DNA of 64,000 nucleotides from Myxococcaceae bacterium (GTDB lineage Bacteria > Myxococcota > Myxococcia > Myxococcales > Myxococcaceae): NCBI GenBank assembly GCA_016793095.1, contig JAEUJQ010000041.1:51622-115621 (forward strand), written 5' to 3'. This document shows, in pieces, positions 26,522 to 36,264 of this stretch. Under the pieces are notes generated by a model. The model was not told where the DNA came from, did not search any database, and was given only the letters and a program-made list of their open reading frames with translations. A program made the position numbers and the translations under genes. Within the stretch, counting starts at the first letter, position 1, and every line of letters begins with the position of its first letter.

Positions 26522-27850
26522 ATGAGCGTTCCGATGATCAAAGAGACGGTGACCCTGGCGAACGCCCGCGCGATGGCCGCCAGCGCCCCCGACTTCCTGC
26601 TGGGAGCGGCGCGGCGTGCAGGGCCGAACCTCAAGGTGGGCGTGGGCCCCCTCACGCTCACCGTGCTGGCCGAGCCGGAAGCGCTCCAGCAGGTGCTGCA
26701 GAAGAACTACAAGGTGTGGGGGCGCGGCACGTCCGTCGATGCCATTCGCCCGCTGCTCGGCAATGGCCTGCCGCTGTCCGACCCGCCGCTGTGGCTCACC
26801 CAACGCCGCACGATGCAGCCGTCGTTTCACCGCGCCCACGGCCCCAACTGGGTGCACACCATGCGAGACGTGGCCGCGGCGTCACTCGACGCGCTGACCT
26901 CGGGTGGAGAGCTGCTGGTGCGGCACCTGATGATGACCATCGCCCGCGACGTCATCGTGCGCGCGATGTTCTCGGGCTCGCTGGGCGACGACACGACGCC
27001 GTACGACGAGGCCTTCGGCGTGGTGGAGGACTACGTCTCGACGACGATGGTGCCCGGCAAGCTGCCGCTGTGGGTGCCGACGCCCCGGCACCTGCGCTTC
27101 AAGCGCTCGGTGGCGTTCCTGCACGAGCAGCTTCAACGCGTCATCGACGAGCGGCGCCGCCTCGAGCAGCCGCCGCACGACCTGCTGACGCTGCTGGTGC
27201 AGGCGAAGGACCCGGAGACGGGCGACGCGATGAGCGACCAGCAGCTGCGCGACGAGGTGATGAACATCTTCTTCGCCGGCCACGAGACGACCGCCAACCT
27301 GATGACGTGGTCCGTCTTCCTGCTCTCGCAGCACCCGGCCGTGCGCGACGCCGTCGAGGCCGAGGTGAAGACGGTGCTGGGCACCCGGCCGCCGGAGCCG
27401 GAGGACGTGCCGAAGCTGACGCTGCTGGCCGCCGTCATCCGCGAGGTGCTGCGGCTCTACCCGCCGGCGTGGCTGTTCGCGCGCCAGTGCTTCGAGGACA
27501 CCGAGGTCGCCGGCGAGCGCTTCACGAAGGGGCAGGTGGTGCTGGTGCTGCCGTACGTCACGCACCGGCTGCCCACGCTCTGGAAGGACCCCGACACCTT
27601 CGACCCGTCGCGCTTCGCGCAGGAGCCCTCCACCGACGCGGCCACGTGGAAGTACGCCTACCTGCCGTTCGGCGCGGGTCCGCACGTCTGCATCGGCAAC
27701 CACTTCGCGCTGCTCGAGGCGACGGTGGTGCTCGCGATGCTGCTGCAGCGCGGGCGGCTCGAGGTGCTGCGCCCTGACGAGGTGAAGCCGAAGATGGGCG
27801 CCACCCTCTGCGTCGGCAACGGGCTGCCGGCGCGCTTCGTCGGTGCTTGA
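26522..27850 (+). CDS. Cytochrome P450 monooxygenase
   Basis: The 442-residue product has the complete P450 signature: I-helix AGHETT (252-257, oxygen activation), ExxR (EVLR, K-helix) and the heme-binding loop FGAGPHVCIG with C390 as the axial thiolate. The sequence DPPLWLTQRRTMQPSFH in the B-C region and PAWLFARQCFEDTEVAG resemble bacterial P450s of the CYP102/CYP4-like branch. There is no membrane anchor or fused reductase, so it needs external redox partners, which are not in the window. ATG 26522 is favoured over GTG 26513; both are in frame. Substrate is unknown. Confidence 0.93.
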   Translation: MSVPMIKETVTLANARAMAASAPDFLLGAARRAGPNLKVGVGPLTLTVLAEPEALQQVLQKNYKVWGRGTSVDAIRPLLGNGLPLSDPPLWLTQRRTMQPSFHRAHGPNWVHTMRDVAAASLDALTSGGELLVRHLMMTIARDVIVRAMFSGSLGDDTTPYDEAFGVVEDYVSTTMVPGKLPLWVPTPRHLRFKRSVAFLHEQLQRVIDERRRLEQPPHDLLTLLVQAKDPETGDAMSDQQLRDEVMNIFFAGHETTANLMTWSVFLLSQHPAVRDAVEAEVKTVLGTRPPEPEDVPKLTLLAAVIREVLRLYPPAWLFARQCFEDTEVAGERFTKGQVVLVLPYVTHRLPTLWKDPDTFDPSRFAQEPSTDAATWKYAYLPFGAGPHVCIGNHFALLEATVVLAMLLQRGRLEVLRPDEVKPKMGATLCVGNGLPARFVGA

Positions 27851-27863
27851 GCTCAGCGCGCTC

Positions 27864-27884
27864 GTGGGAGCGATGAACTCCCAC
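27864..27884 (+). terminator. Hairpin after P450 gene
   Basis: GTGGGAG (27864-27870) and CTCCCAC (27878-27884) pair perfectly around a 7-base loop, 14 bp after the P450 stop and 67 bp before the tamA start. No T-run follows, so terminator function is uncertain. Confidence 0.4.
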
Positions 27885-27951
27885 CCCGGCTGAAGCGACC
27901 CGCCGCCCGAAGCGACAGCAACGGAGTCCCGGTGTACGTCATGGCTGGCCG

Positions 27952-30168
27952 ATGCGTGCGACGCGTGAGTCCCGGACCTGGCGGTGCCTGGCGCTCGTCG
28001 CGCTCGTGAGCGCGTGCGCGACGCCGAAGCCGTCACCCGACTCGCTGCGCGTCGACGACCTCACCATCACCGGCATGCAGGCCCTCAAGGAAGGCGACGT
28101 CACCGACCGCATCGTCACCTCGGCCACGCCCTGGTGGTCGAAGTGGTTCCCCTTCCTCGGCGGCACCGAGTGGTTCGACGTCAACACCTGGCAGGCGGAC
28201 CTGCGCCGCATCGCGCGCGTCTACGAGAGCCGCGGCTACTACCAGGCGCGCGTGCTGGAAGACCTCGTCACCGAGACGGGCAAGGGCAGCGTGACGCTCA
28301 AGGTGAAGGTCAGCGAGGGTGTGCCCGCGACCCTGCGCACGGTGGACGTCACGGGGCTCGACGGCGTGTCGGAGCTGAAGCCGTCGTTGCTCGCGCGCCT
28401 CCCGCTCGAGCTGGGCGACGTCTTCCTCGAAGAGGCCTGGGCGAAGGCGAAGGCGGGCCTCGTCGATCAACTGCACGAGGCAGGCTTCGCCGAGGCGGAC
28501 GTCGAAGGTGAAGCAGTGGTCGACCTCGACGCCGCGAAGGTGGACGCACGCCTCGCCGTGGACCCGGGCTCGCGCTTCCGCTTCGGGCTCATCTACGCGC
28601 CCGTCATCGGCCAGGTGGTGCCCCCGAAGCTCATCATCGACGTCGCCCAGGCTGAGCTGCCGCGCGGCTCCTGGTACTCCGACTCGGCGCTCGCCAACGC
28701 GCAGGCCCGCGTCTTCCAGATGGGCGTCTTCGGCGCCGTGAAGGTGAACCGCGGCATCCCCGACCGGGCACAGAACGAGATGCCCATCATCATCGACGCG
28801 CGCGAAGCCCCCCTGCGCAGCGTCCGCTGGGGTGGAGGCGCCGGCGGCGACCTCATTCGCAACGAGGCCCGCGTCTTCGGCGAGTACGTCGACCGCAACC
28901 TCGGCTTCGCGCGGCTCTTCTCGAAGGGCGCGCTGCTCGACAAGCTGACCCTCAAGGGCAAGGCCGGCTACGCGGTGCTGCCCAACGTCTTCGAGTTCAC
29001 CCGCCGCGCCATCGAGCGGGACGGCGAGATCCGCCACGGGCTCGTCTTCGACGCCTCGGTCCAGTACGAGGTGCCGCGCGTCTTCGAGACCCGCACCGTC
29101 TCGCTGCTGTCGTCGCTGGGCTTCAACCGCACCCTCGACCAGGCCTTCGACTACTTCGCCGCCGAGGGAAAGCTGGGCTTCCTGTGGCGGCCGCGTGTGG
29201 ACCTCACCGTCTACCCGTCGGTGAACCTGAACGGCTACGTGCTGCGCAGCCCAATTCAGCAGATGGTGAACGCGAACCTGACGCCGAGCGCCGCGTTGGG
29301 CTGCCCGGTGATGAACGCGACGCAGTTCTTCCCGAAGGCCGACGACCTGTGTCTGCTCGGCTACCTCGACGTCACCACCGAGTGGGACAGGCGCGACAAC
29401 AAGCTCGAGCCAAAGGAGGGCTTCTACCTCGGCCTGTCCGCTCAGGGCGGCCTGTCGCGCACCACCCAGCTGACGCCCTTCCTGAAGCTGGTGCCCGAGG
29501 CCCGCGGCTACGTCTCGTTCGGCAAGGCGCGCGCGGTGACGCTGGCCGGGAAGCTCCGCGCCGGGACGTTGGTTGGCTTTGGAGGAGGCGAGACCCCCAT
29601 CGTCACCCGCTTCTTCTCGGGCGGCTCGAACATGCGCGGCTTCAACCAACGCCGGCTGTCTCCCATGGCCGTGGTGAAGACGGGCGACGGCGTGCTGCCC
29701 TCGAACGAGCTCGACTCGAGGGGCCAGTTCGTCTGTCAGCGCGACGACGCCGGGAACTGCCTGACGGGCGCGCTGGGCGGCACGGTGCCCATCGGGGGGA
29801 ACGGCCTCATCGAGGCGTCCCTCGAGGTGCGCATCGACCTCACCGACTCGCTGGTGCTGGCCTTCTTCGTCGACGGCGGCCTCGTCACCGCCGAGCCGCT
29901 CGGCCCGGGCCTCGACTTCGCGCGGGACTTCTACACGGCCGTGGGGCTGGGGCTGCGCTACCGCACGCCGCTGGGGCCCATCCGCGCCGACCTCGCGTAC
30001 CGGCTGCCGTTCATCGGTGGGCCGCTGCTCCAGAACGACCCGACGAAGCCCGCCTACGTCTCGCAGTCCGGCTGCTTCTTCAACCTCGGGCACACGGGCT
30101 CCTCGACGTACGCAGGCGCGCCTGACAGCGTCTGCGCGGTGCACCTCTCCATCGGGGAGGCCTTCTGA
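27952..30168 (+). CDS. tamA: TamA-like outer-membrane assembly factor (Omp85 family)
   Basis: The 738-residue product starts with a lipoprotein-like signal ending LVSAC. POTRA-type domains follow (residues about 30-260), shown by LRVDDLTITGMQALKEGDV, ARVYESRGYYQARV and LHEAGFAEADVEGE. A C-terminal beta-barrel (about 290-738) carries the Omp85 motif FFSGGSNMRGF and ends with a region like RYRTPLGPIRADLAYRLPF. TamA with TamB moves autotransporters or phospholipids to the outer membrane in other bacteria. Here the lipobox at the N-terminus is a difference from E. coli TamA. The gene ends in the overlap TGATG with tamB, so they are coupled. Confidence 0.88.
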   Translation: MRATRESRTWRCLALVALVSACATPKPSPDSLRVDDLTITGMQALKEGDVTDRIVTSATPWWSKWFPFLGGTEWFDVNTWQADLRRIARVYESRGYYQARVLEDLVTETGKGSVTLKVKVSEGVPATLRTVDVTGLDGVSELKPSLLARLPLELGDVFLEEAWAKAKAGLVDQLHEAGFAEADVEGEAVVDLDAAKVDARLAVDPGSRFRFGLIYAPVIGQVVPPKLIIDVAQAELPRGSWYSDSALANAQARVFQMGVFGAVKVNRGIPDRAQNEMPIIIDAREAPLRSVRWGGGAGGDLIRNEARVFGEYVDRNLGFARLFSKGALLDKLTLKGKAGYAVLPNVFEFTRRAIERDGEIRHGLVFDASVQYEVPRVFETRTVSLLSSLGFNRTLDQAFDYFAAEGKLGFLWRPRVDLTVYPSVNLNGYVLRSPIQQMVNANLTPSAALGCPVMNATQFFPKADDLCLLGYLDVTTEWDRRDNKLEPKEGFYLGLSAQGGLSRTTQLTPFLKLVPEARGYVSFGKARAVTLAGKLRAGTLVGFGGGETPIVTRFFSGGSNMRGFNQRRLSPMAVVKTGDGVLPSNELDSRGQFVCQRDDAGNCLTGALGGTVPIGGNGLIEASLEVRIDLTDSLVLAFFVDGGLVTAEPLGPGLDFARDFYTAVGLGLRYRTPLGPIRADLAYRLPFIGGPLLQNDPTKPAYVSQSGCFFNLGHTGSSTYAGAPDSVCAVHLSIGEAF

Positions 30169-33100
30169 TGAGCCGGCGCCGCTTCAAGCCCTGGAGGCTC
30201 CTCCTCGTCCTGCTGGTGCTGGTCGCGCTCGCGCTGGGCGGCGGCGTCGCCTGGCTCAAGAGCGCGGGCGGTCAGGCCTTCCTCCGCGACCAGGTGGTCT
30301 CAGCCGCGAAGGATGCCATCGCCGGGCGGCTCTCGTTCGAGGGCGTGGACCTGCAGGACGGGCACCTCGTGCTGACGGGCCTCGAGCTGTACACGCCCGA
30401 AGGCGAGCTGGTCGCCTCCATCGCCCGCGTCGAGCTCGACATCGACGTGCTGGCCGCCGCCCGCGGGGACTACCGGTTGAGCCGCGCGCGCATCGAGCGG
30501 CCCCACGTCGTGCTGGTGCAGGACGAGCGCGGCCTCAACGTCGTCCGGGCGCTCGCGGTGAAGCACCCGTCACCAGACACCGGGACGGGCGAGCCGCTCG
30601 CGCTCACCGTCGAGGCCGTCGAGCTGGTGGACGGCGACGTCTCCTACACGACGGAGGGACGCACCGTGCGCCTCGAGCAGCTCGCCGCGAAGGGCCGGGC
30701 CGTCGTGGGCACCCTGCCCCTGCGCGTGGAGTCATCGCTCGACCTCACCGCCACTGGCACCGCCCCGGTGAAGGGCCCGGTCACGCTCACCGCCTCCACC
30801 TCGAGCCCCAGGCCCGACACGCTCCACGTGGTGGCCGACCTGCGCTTCGCCGACGAAGTGGTGAAGGGCTTCTTCGACTGGCCCGCGGTGGTGACGCAGG
30901 TGGACGAGGTGCGCGTGACGCCCGCGCTGGTGAAGGCGCTGACGGGCGTGGACGCGCTGAAGCAGGTGGTGGTGGTGAAGGGCCAGGCCTCGCTGCAGGG
31001 CGCCCGGCTCGGCGTGACGGGCGGGCGCGCGAAGGCGTCGCTCACCGGCGCGTGGAACCTCGACGCGAAGAGCGTGGAGTCGTTCGAGCTCATCGCCGAC
31101 GACCTCGACCTCTCGGAGTGGCTCGAGGGTGGCGCGCCCTCCTCCATCAGCCTCACCGCGACCGGGCGGGCGCCTGACCTCTCGCTCGAGAAGCTGACGG
31201 GCGAGCTCGTCGCGAAGGCGGCGTGGAAGACGTCGCGGGGCAACCCCCTCGCCGACGCGGACGTGTCGATCTCGGCGATGGGCGGCCAGGCGACCGTGAA
31301 GAAGCTGCGCGCGAAGGTGCCCGGCGCCGAGGTCTCGCTCGAGGGCCGCGCGGCGTTGTCTGCCGTCGACCTCACCGGCACGCTCGTCGCCCACGACCTC
31401 TCGAGGCTCGACGCGACCGTGTTCGAGTTCACCGGAGAACGGCTGCCCGCGCTCTCGGGGCGAGGCTCGCTCGACGTTGGACTGAGCGGCCCCGCACGAC
31501 ACCCGAAGCTCACCGCACGCGGCCAGCTCGAGGACCTGCGGGTCGAGACCATCGCCGCGCGCTCGGTGTCCCTCGACCTCGCGCTCCCCGACGTCACGAA
31601 GCCGCTCGACGCCGACGGGACCCTCGTCGCGACCCGCCTGGCCCTGGGCGACCAGACCTTCGACGAGGTGCGGGCGGGCGTCGTCACCCACGGGCGCGAG
31701 CTCGACCTCTCGTTCACCACCAGGGGCCTGGGAGACTTGAGCCTCGGCCTCCATGGCGTCCTCGACGCGGACTCCGCGGGCCTCTCCGTCGCCTCGCTGC
31801 AGCTCGACACCGGGAGCGACCGGTGGACCCTCGACGCGCCCTCCCGCGTGGCCTGGGGCCGTGTGCTGCGCCTCGAGCCCGCGGCGCTCTCGGCAGGCCG
31901 CCAGCACCTCGAGGTGAGCGGCGAGCTGCGCGGGAAGAAGGTCAAGGCGACGGTGCGCGCGATCGAGCTCGACCTCGCGCGGCTGCCCCGCGTGCTCGCC
32001 CCGGCGTCCCTCGGCCTCGCGGGAGCCGTCAGCGTCGACGGCGCTGTCGACGGCTCGCTGCCGAGGCCCGACGTGGTGGCGAAGCTCGGCGTGTCCGGCG
32101 GCGCCGTCAAGGGCGTCACCCAGCTCGACGGCATGGTGGATGGGCGCTTCGTGGGTGGGCGGGCTCAGGGCGTGATGAAGCTCTCGTCGTCGCTCGGCGG
32201 CGTCGATGCGCGCTTCGACGTGCCGGTGGACGCGGTGCTGAACGGGACGAGCGAGCCGCTGTCCGTCGAGGCCGACCTGACCGACGTGAGCCTCGAGGCC
32301 CTGCAGAGCTGGCGCGCCGAGACGTGGCCCGCGACCGGCACGCTCACGGCCCGCGCCTCCGTGAAGGGCCCCGCGAACGACCCGGCCGTCTCGGTCACCG
32401 TCCGCTCCGAGGAGCTCACCGTCACCCGCACCGGCCCGCTGCAACAGAACGTCGTCATCGCGCCGGCCGTGCTCGCCGTCGAGACGAAGGACTCTGGCGC
32501 CCTCACGGCGAAGCTCGAGGCCGGCGCGCTCGGCGCTGTCGTCACCAGCAGCCTCGAGACGCCCTTCACGGTGGCGGGCCTGCGCCAGCAGCTCTCTGAC
32601 GCGAGGACCCTCGAGACGACCGCCTTCACCCTGGACACCACGGTGGTGGGCTTCGAGCTCGACACGCTGAAGCGGCTCGGGGTCCCCGGGGTCGACGACG
32701 TCACCGGGCGGGCCTCGGTGCGCGCGCACGTGGTCGGCAGCGTCGATGACCCGAAGGGCCAGGTCACCCTGAAGTTCGAGCGCTTGAACGCGCCGCCCCT
32801 CGAGGAGCTGGACGGCGAGCTCGAGCTGACGGCGGGCGAGGCGCTGACCCGGCTCGCGGGCAAGGGGCGGATGCAGGGCAAGCCGCTCTACGAGCTGGAC
32901 CTCTTCGTGGACGCGCCGCTCGCGCGCCTCGAGCACCTCGACGAGCTCGGCCCTGAGCACGTCACCGGGCACCTCTCCATCACGCCGCTCCCGCTGGCCC
33001 GGCTCCTCCCGAAGCGCGACGACGAGGTGATGCCGACCGGGTCGCTCAGCCTCGAGGTGGACATGAAGGGAACGCTGGCCGACCCGAAGCTCACCATCGA

Positions 33101-34673
33101 CGGCATGGTGCAGCAGCTCTCGTTCGGCAAGGTCCCGCTGGGCCAGGCCCGCCTGGTGAGCCGCTCTCAGGGCCGAGGACAGGCCGTGGGGCTCACGCTC
33201 AAGGCGACGGGCGCGAGCGAGCTGCGCGCGACGGGGACGGTCGGCGTCGACCTCTCGGTCGGCTCGCTGCGCAAGGGCCTCTCTCCCTCCGCCATTCCCC
33301 TCGACCTCTCCCTGACGTCGAAGGACTTCGACCTCGGCTTCCTCTCAGGCGTGACGCCGATGGTGCGCACGGTGGCGGGCCAGTTGACGCTGCACGACTT
33401 CAAGGTGACGGGGCTGGCGGGCAGCCCCGACGTGAGCGGCGAGGTGGCGTGGCGGAAGGGCAAGCTGGGCCTGGCGAGCTTCGGCGAGTACCGCGACATC
33501 ACCCTCGAGACGGCGGTGACGAACGAGCGCGTCGAAGTGCAGACCTTCTCGGTGCGCGCGGGCGGCGGCGGCTTCGCGATGGACCGCGCCGTGGCGCAGC
33601 GACAGCCGACGGGCGTGTGGCGGCTCGAGTCGAGCGGCACGGCGACACGCTTCCCCATCGTCACCGGCGACCAACTGCTCGCCATCGTCGGCGTGAAGTA
33701 CGACCTCGCCGGCGACCTCTCGGACCCCATCGTGGACATCTCGAAGCTCGAGCTCTCGCGGGTGGACGTCGAGCTGCCTGAGGTGAAGCGGAAGGACATT
33801 CAGGACCTCGAGCGCCCGGCCGACCTCGTGCTGGTGCGCGGCGGACGCACCGTCGCGGGAAGGAAGAAGGACGCCTCGACGGTGGCGACCACCACCGTCC
33901 CGTCCCGCACCTGGCGCGCAGTGCTGACGGCGCCCCGCAACCTCTGGCTCAAGAGCTCGGACCTGAACCTCGAGCTGGGCCTCTCCGATGGGTTCCGCGT
34001 CGAGTACGCCACCGAGACGCAGCTCTTCGGAGAGGCGCACGTCCTCGCGGGGCGCATCGACGTCATCGGCCGCGAGTTCAAGGTGAACCGCTCGAACGCC
34101 GGCGGCACGCGCAGCGACTCGAGCGTGCGCTTCGCCGGGCCCGCGAAGCAGCCGTACGTCAACGTGACGGCGCTGCACGTGAACGACCGCGAGAAGGTGA
34201 CGGTGACGGTGAGCGTGGTGGGCCGGGGCACCGACGTCGCGCTCAAGGTGACGTCTGACCCGCCGATGAACGAGTCCGACATCTACACGCTGCTCGCGAC
34301 CGGCCGCCGCGACCTGCGACGGTCCTCGGGCGCGTCCATCACCGCGGAGCAGGCCGTGTCCGTCGTCGGCTCCCTGGCGGCGAACCAACTGAAGAACGCG
34401 CTCCTCAAGCGGCTCCCCATCGACATCGTCGACGTCGTCTCCATCGACACCGGCGCCGAGGGGCTCTCGTCGACGCGGGTCGAGGTGGGCAAGTACCTGA
34501 GCGACTCGTTGTACCTCGGCTACACGTTCCAGCCTGGCGCCAACCAGTCGCGCGGGGAGAACACGCACGCGGGCCGGCTCGAGCTGCAGGTGTCGAAGGA
34601 CGTGTGCCTCGAGGCGACGGCGGGGACGGCCCCAGCAGTCGGCGCCGACATCGTGTGGAGCCGCGACTTCTGA
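30168..34673 (+). CDS. tamB: TamB-like translocation module protein
   Basis: The 1501-residue product is the inner-membrane-anchored partner of TamA. A single N-terminal membrane segment (LLLVLLVLVALALGG, about residues 10-30) is followed by a very long beta-rich repeat region that forms a hydrophobic groove in known TamB/YhdP/AsmA-family proteins. The C-terminal DUF490 domain has SVVGSLAANQLKNALLKRL and IDIVDVVSIDTGAEG and ends VGADIVWSRDF. TamB-type proteins span the periplasm and are thought to carry lipids or outer-membrane proteins. The start overlaps the tamA stop by one base. Confidence 0.9.
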   Translation: MSRRRFKPWRLLLVLLVLVALALGGGVAWLKSAGGQAFLRDQVVSAAKDAIAGRLSFEGVDLQDGHLVLTGLELYTPEGELVASIARVELDIDVLAAARGDYRLSRARIERPHVVLVQDERGLNVVRALAVKHPSPDTGTGEPLALTVEAVELVDGDVSYTTEGRTVRLEQLAAKGRAVVGTLPLRVESSLDLTATGTAPVKGPVTLTASTSSPRPDTLHVVADLRFADEVVKGFFDWPAVVTQVDEVRVTPALVKALTGVDALKQVVVVKGQASLQGARLGVTGGRAKASLTGAWNLDAKSVESFELIADDLDLSEWLEGGAPSSISLTATGRAPDLSLEKLTGELVAKAAWKTSRGNPLADADVSISAMGGQATVKKLRAKVPGAEVSLEGRAALSAVDLTGTLVAHDLSRLDATVFEFTGERLPALSGRGSLDVGLSGPARHPKLTARGQLEDLRVETIAARSVSLDLALPDVTKPLDADGTLVATRLALGDQTFDEVRAGVVTHGRELDLSFTTRGLGDLSLGLHGVLDADSAGLSVASLQLDTGSDRWTLDAPSRVAWGRVLRLEPAALSAGRQHLEVSGELRGKKVKATVRAIELDLARLPRVLAPASLGLAGAVSVDGAVDGSLPRPDVVAKLGVSGGAVKGVTQLDGMVDGRFVGGRAQGVMKLSSSLGGVDARFDVPVDAVLNGTSEPLSVEADLTDVSLEALQSWRAETWPATGTLTARASVKGPANDPAVSVTVRSEELTVTRTGPLQQNVVIAPAVLAVETKDSGALTAKLEAGALGAVVTSSLETPFTVAGLRQQLSDARTLETTAFTLDTTVVGFELDTLKRLGVPGVDDVTGRASVRAHVVGSVDDPKGQVTLKFERLNAPPLEELDGELELTAGEALTRLAGKGRMQGKPLYELDLFVDAPLARLEHLDELGPEHVTGHLSITPLPLARLLPKRDDEVMPTGSLSLEVDMKGTLADPKLTIDGMVQQLSFGKVPLGQARLVSRSQGRGQAVGLTLKATGASELRATGTVGVDLSVGSLRKGLSPSAIPLDLSLTSKDFDLGFLSGVTPMVRTVAGQLTLHDFKVTGLAGSPDVSGEVAWRKGKLGLASFGEYRDITLETAVTNERVEVQTFSVRAGGGGFAMDRAVAQRQPTGVWRLESSGTATRFPIVTGDQLLAIVGVKYDLAGDLSDPIVDISKLELSRVDVELPEVKRKDIQDLERPADLVLVRGGRTVAGRKKDASTVATTTVPSRTWRAVLTAPRNLWLKSSDLNLELGLSDGFRVEYATETQLFGEAHVLAGRIDVIGREFKVNRSNAGGTRSDSSVRFAGPAKQPYVNVTALHVNDREKVTVTVSVVGRGTDVALKVTSDPPMNESDIYTLLATGRRDLRRSSGASITAEQAVSVVGSLAANQLKNALLKRLPIDIVDVVSIDTGAEGLSSTRVEVGKYLSDSLYLGYTFQPGANQSRGENTHAGRLELQVSKDVCLEATAGTAPAVGADIVWSRDF

Positions 34674-34780
34674 CTGCGCAGGAGCCTTCACAGCGACGCA
34701 CGGGGTGCAACAGAATGCACAGCCCCTCAGCCGCCGACGGGCGCGCGCCTGACGGCACGCACACTGCAGTCCAGGGACAC

Positions 34781-36187
34781 ATGAGCTCTCTCAAACCCTC
34801 TGCCGTCGCTGTCCTCGTCGCACTCACAGGTTGTTCAGGCATGCCAGGCCCCGATGATGGAGGAACTGGCGGAGGCGGCGCGGTCGCCGGTGGCTCCGCA
34901 GGCGGCGCGGTCGCAGGTGGCTCCGCAGGCGGCGCGGTCGCAGGTGGCACTGCAGGCGGCGCGGTCGCCGGTGGCTCCGCAGGCGGCGCGGTCGCTGGTG
35001 GCACTGCAGGCGGCGCGGTCGCCGGTGGCACTGCAGGCGGCGCCAGCGGCGGGATGATGGCGTTCGACGCGGGTCGCCTCGACTGTGTGTTCGAGACGCC
35101 GTTCTCCCTCGGCGAGGGCTCCGCCGACCCGCAGAGCCAGGTCGCGGTGCTCGACACCGGCGAGACCATCTACGCGTGGAACGACCCGGCCGGCGTGCGC
35201 TGGGTGGTCCAGTCCGCGGCGGGCGTGCTCGGCGCCCCCCAGACCGATGTGGGCACGCTCCCTCCCGGCACCAGCCTCGCTGCCAACGGCAACCGCGCGT
35301 TGCTCGTCTACGGCCAGACGACCCCACAGCTGCGCGCGCGCCGCTACTCGAACGGCACCTGGTCGGCAGGCGAGCCGGTCCCTCCCACGCCGCAGGGCTT
35401 CGGCAGCGTGCTCACGGCGCTCGAGCCCAGCGGCGCCGCGAGCGTCTGGCGCCAGGACACCGCCCAGATGGCGCCCTGGTTCGAGGCCACCACTGACGGC
35501 ACGTCGGCGTTCACGGTGGCGAACGTCGTGGACGCTGGCTACGTCTTCGGCGCGCAGCGCGCGAGCGGCACGCGGCTGTTCGTCACGTTGAGCACCCTCT
35601 CCAGCACGCCCGCAGTGGTGACCGTCTCGGCCGCGGGCGAGACGCGAACGCCGTTGCAGGGCGCGATGCTCACCGAAGCCTTCCACGCGGCGCTGGCCGA
35701 CGACGGCACCGCGGTGGTCGCCGGCACCTTCAACCTCGGCAACGTCGGAACTGGCGCGATGCTCCGCACCGGCGGCACCTTCGGAGCGCCTCAGTTCATC
35801 GCGCCGTCGGTGCGCACGCTGGGCGCGCTCGCAGGGCCTGGCGGGCGCGGCGCGGTCATCTGGTTGGGCAACCAGGTCGTGTACCTGTCGCGGACCATGG
35901 GCTCGACGTGGAGCTCCCCCCAGCTCCTCGTCATGACCAACACCATCCTGCCGCGCTTCTCACGCACCACCGCGTCTCGGGGCCTGCTGCACTACTACGA
36001 CGCCATGGGGCTGCCTCAGCGGCTCGAGGTCACCGTCGATGGCGTCGTCGGAGCGCCAACGCCGAGCGCGCTCCCCGGCGCCGTCTTCGGCACGGAGTAC
36101 GCGGGGGCGGGCACGCGCGCGGCGGCCATCGCGACCAACTTCGCGCCCGACGGCGGCTACCTGATTCGCGCCTCACAGTGCCGCTGA
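34781..36187 (+). CDS. Gly-linker lipoprotein, unknown beta-rich domain
   Basis: ATG 34781 gives MSSLKPSAVAVLVALTGCSGM, a lipoprotein signal with lipobox LTGC, so a 468-residue lipoprotein. Residues about 27-94 are a Gly linker (GGAVAGGSAGGAVAGGT). The folded part has sequence patterns such as LDTGETIYAWNDPAGV, ARRYSNGTWSAGEP and VYLSRTMGSTWS, in the style of beta-propeller repeats found in exported proteins of Myxococcota. I do not recognise a named family. The earlier in-frame starts add an implausible N-terminus. It begins 107 bp after tamB. Confidence 0.75.
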   Translation: MSSLKPSAVAVLVALTGCSGMPGPDDGGTGGGGAVAGGSAGGAVAGGSAGGAVAGGTAGGAVAGGSAGGAVAGGTAGGAVAGGTAGGASGGMMAFDAGRLDCVFETPFSLGEGSADPQSQVAVLDTGETIYAWNDPAGVRWVVQSAAGVLGAPQTDVGTLPPGTSLAANGNRALLVYGQTTPQLRARRYSNGTWSAGEPVPPTPQGFGSVLTALEPSGAASVWRQDTAQMAPWFEATTDGTSAFTVANVVDAGYVFGAQRASGTRLFVTLSTLSSTPAVVTVSAAGETRTPLQGAMLTEAFHAALADDGTAVVAGTFNLGNVGTGAMLRTGGTFGAPQFIAPSVRTLGALAGPGGRGAVIWLGNQVVYLSRTMGSTWSSPQLLVMTNTILPRFSRTTASRGLLHYYDAMGLPQRLEVTVDGVVGAPTPSALPGAVFGTEYAGAGTRAAAIATNFAPDGGYLIRASQCR

Positions 36188-36226
36188 GTCCGCACGGCCA
36201 TCGCACGCCGCAGGCTGCGTGCGGAC
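36188..36226. terminator. Bidirectional hairpin between convergent genes
   Basis: GTCCGCACG (36188-36196) and CGTGCGGAC (36218-36226) are perfect 9-bp reverse complements with a 21-base loop. It begins directly after the lipoprotein stop (the last base of TGA is 36187) and lies 38 bp from the end of the cyclase gene on the other strand. Confidence 0.55.
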
Positions 36227-36264
36227 TGCACCGGGTCTGCGGCGGGGGACGACGGGGGGCGCGG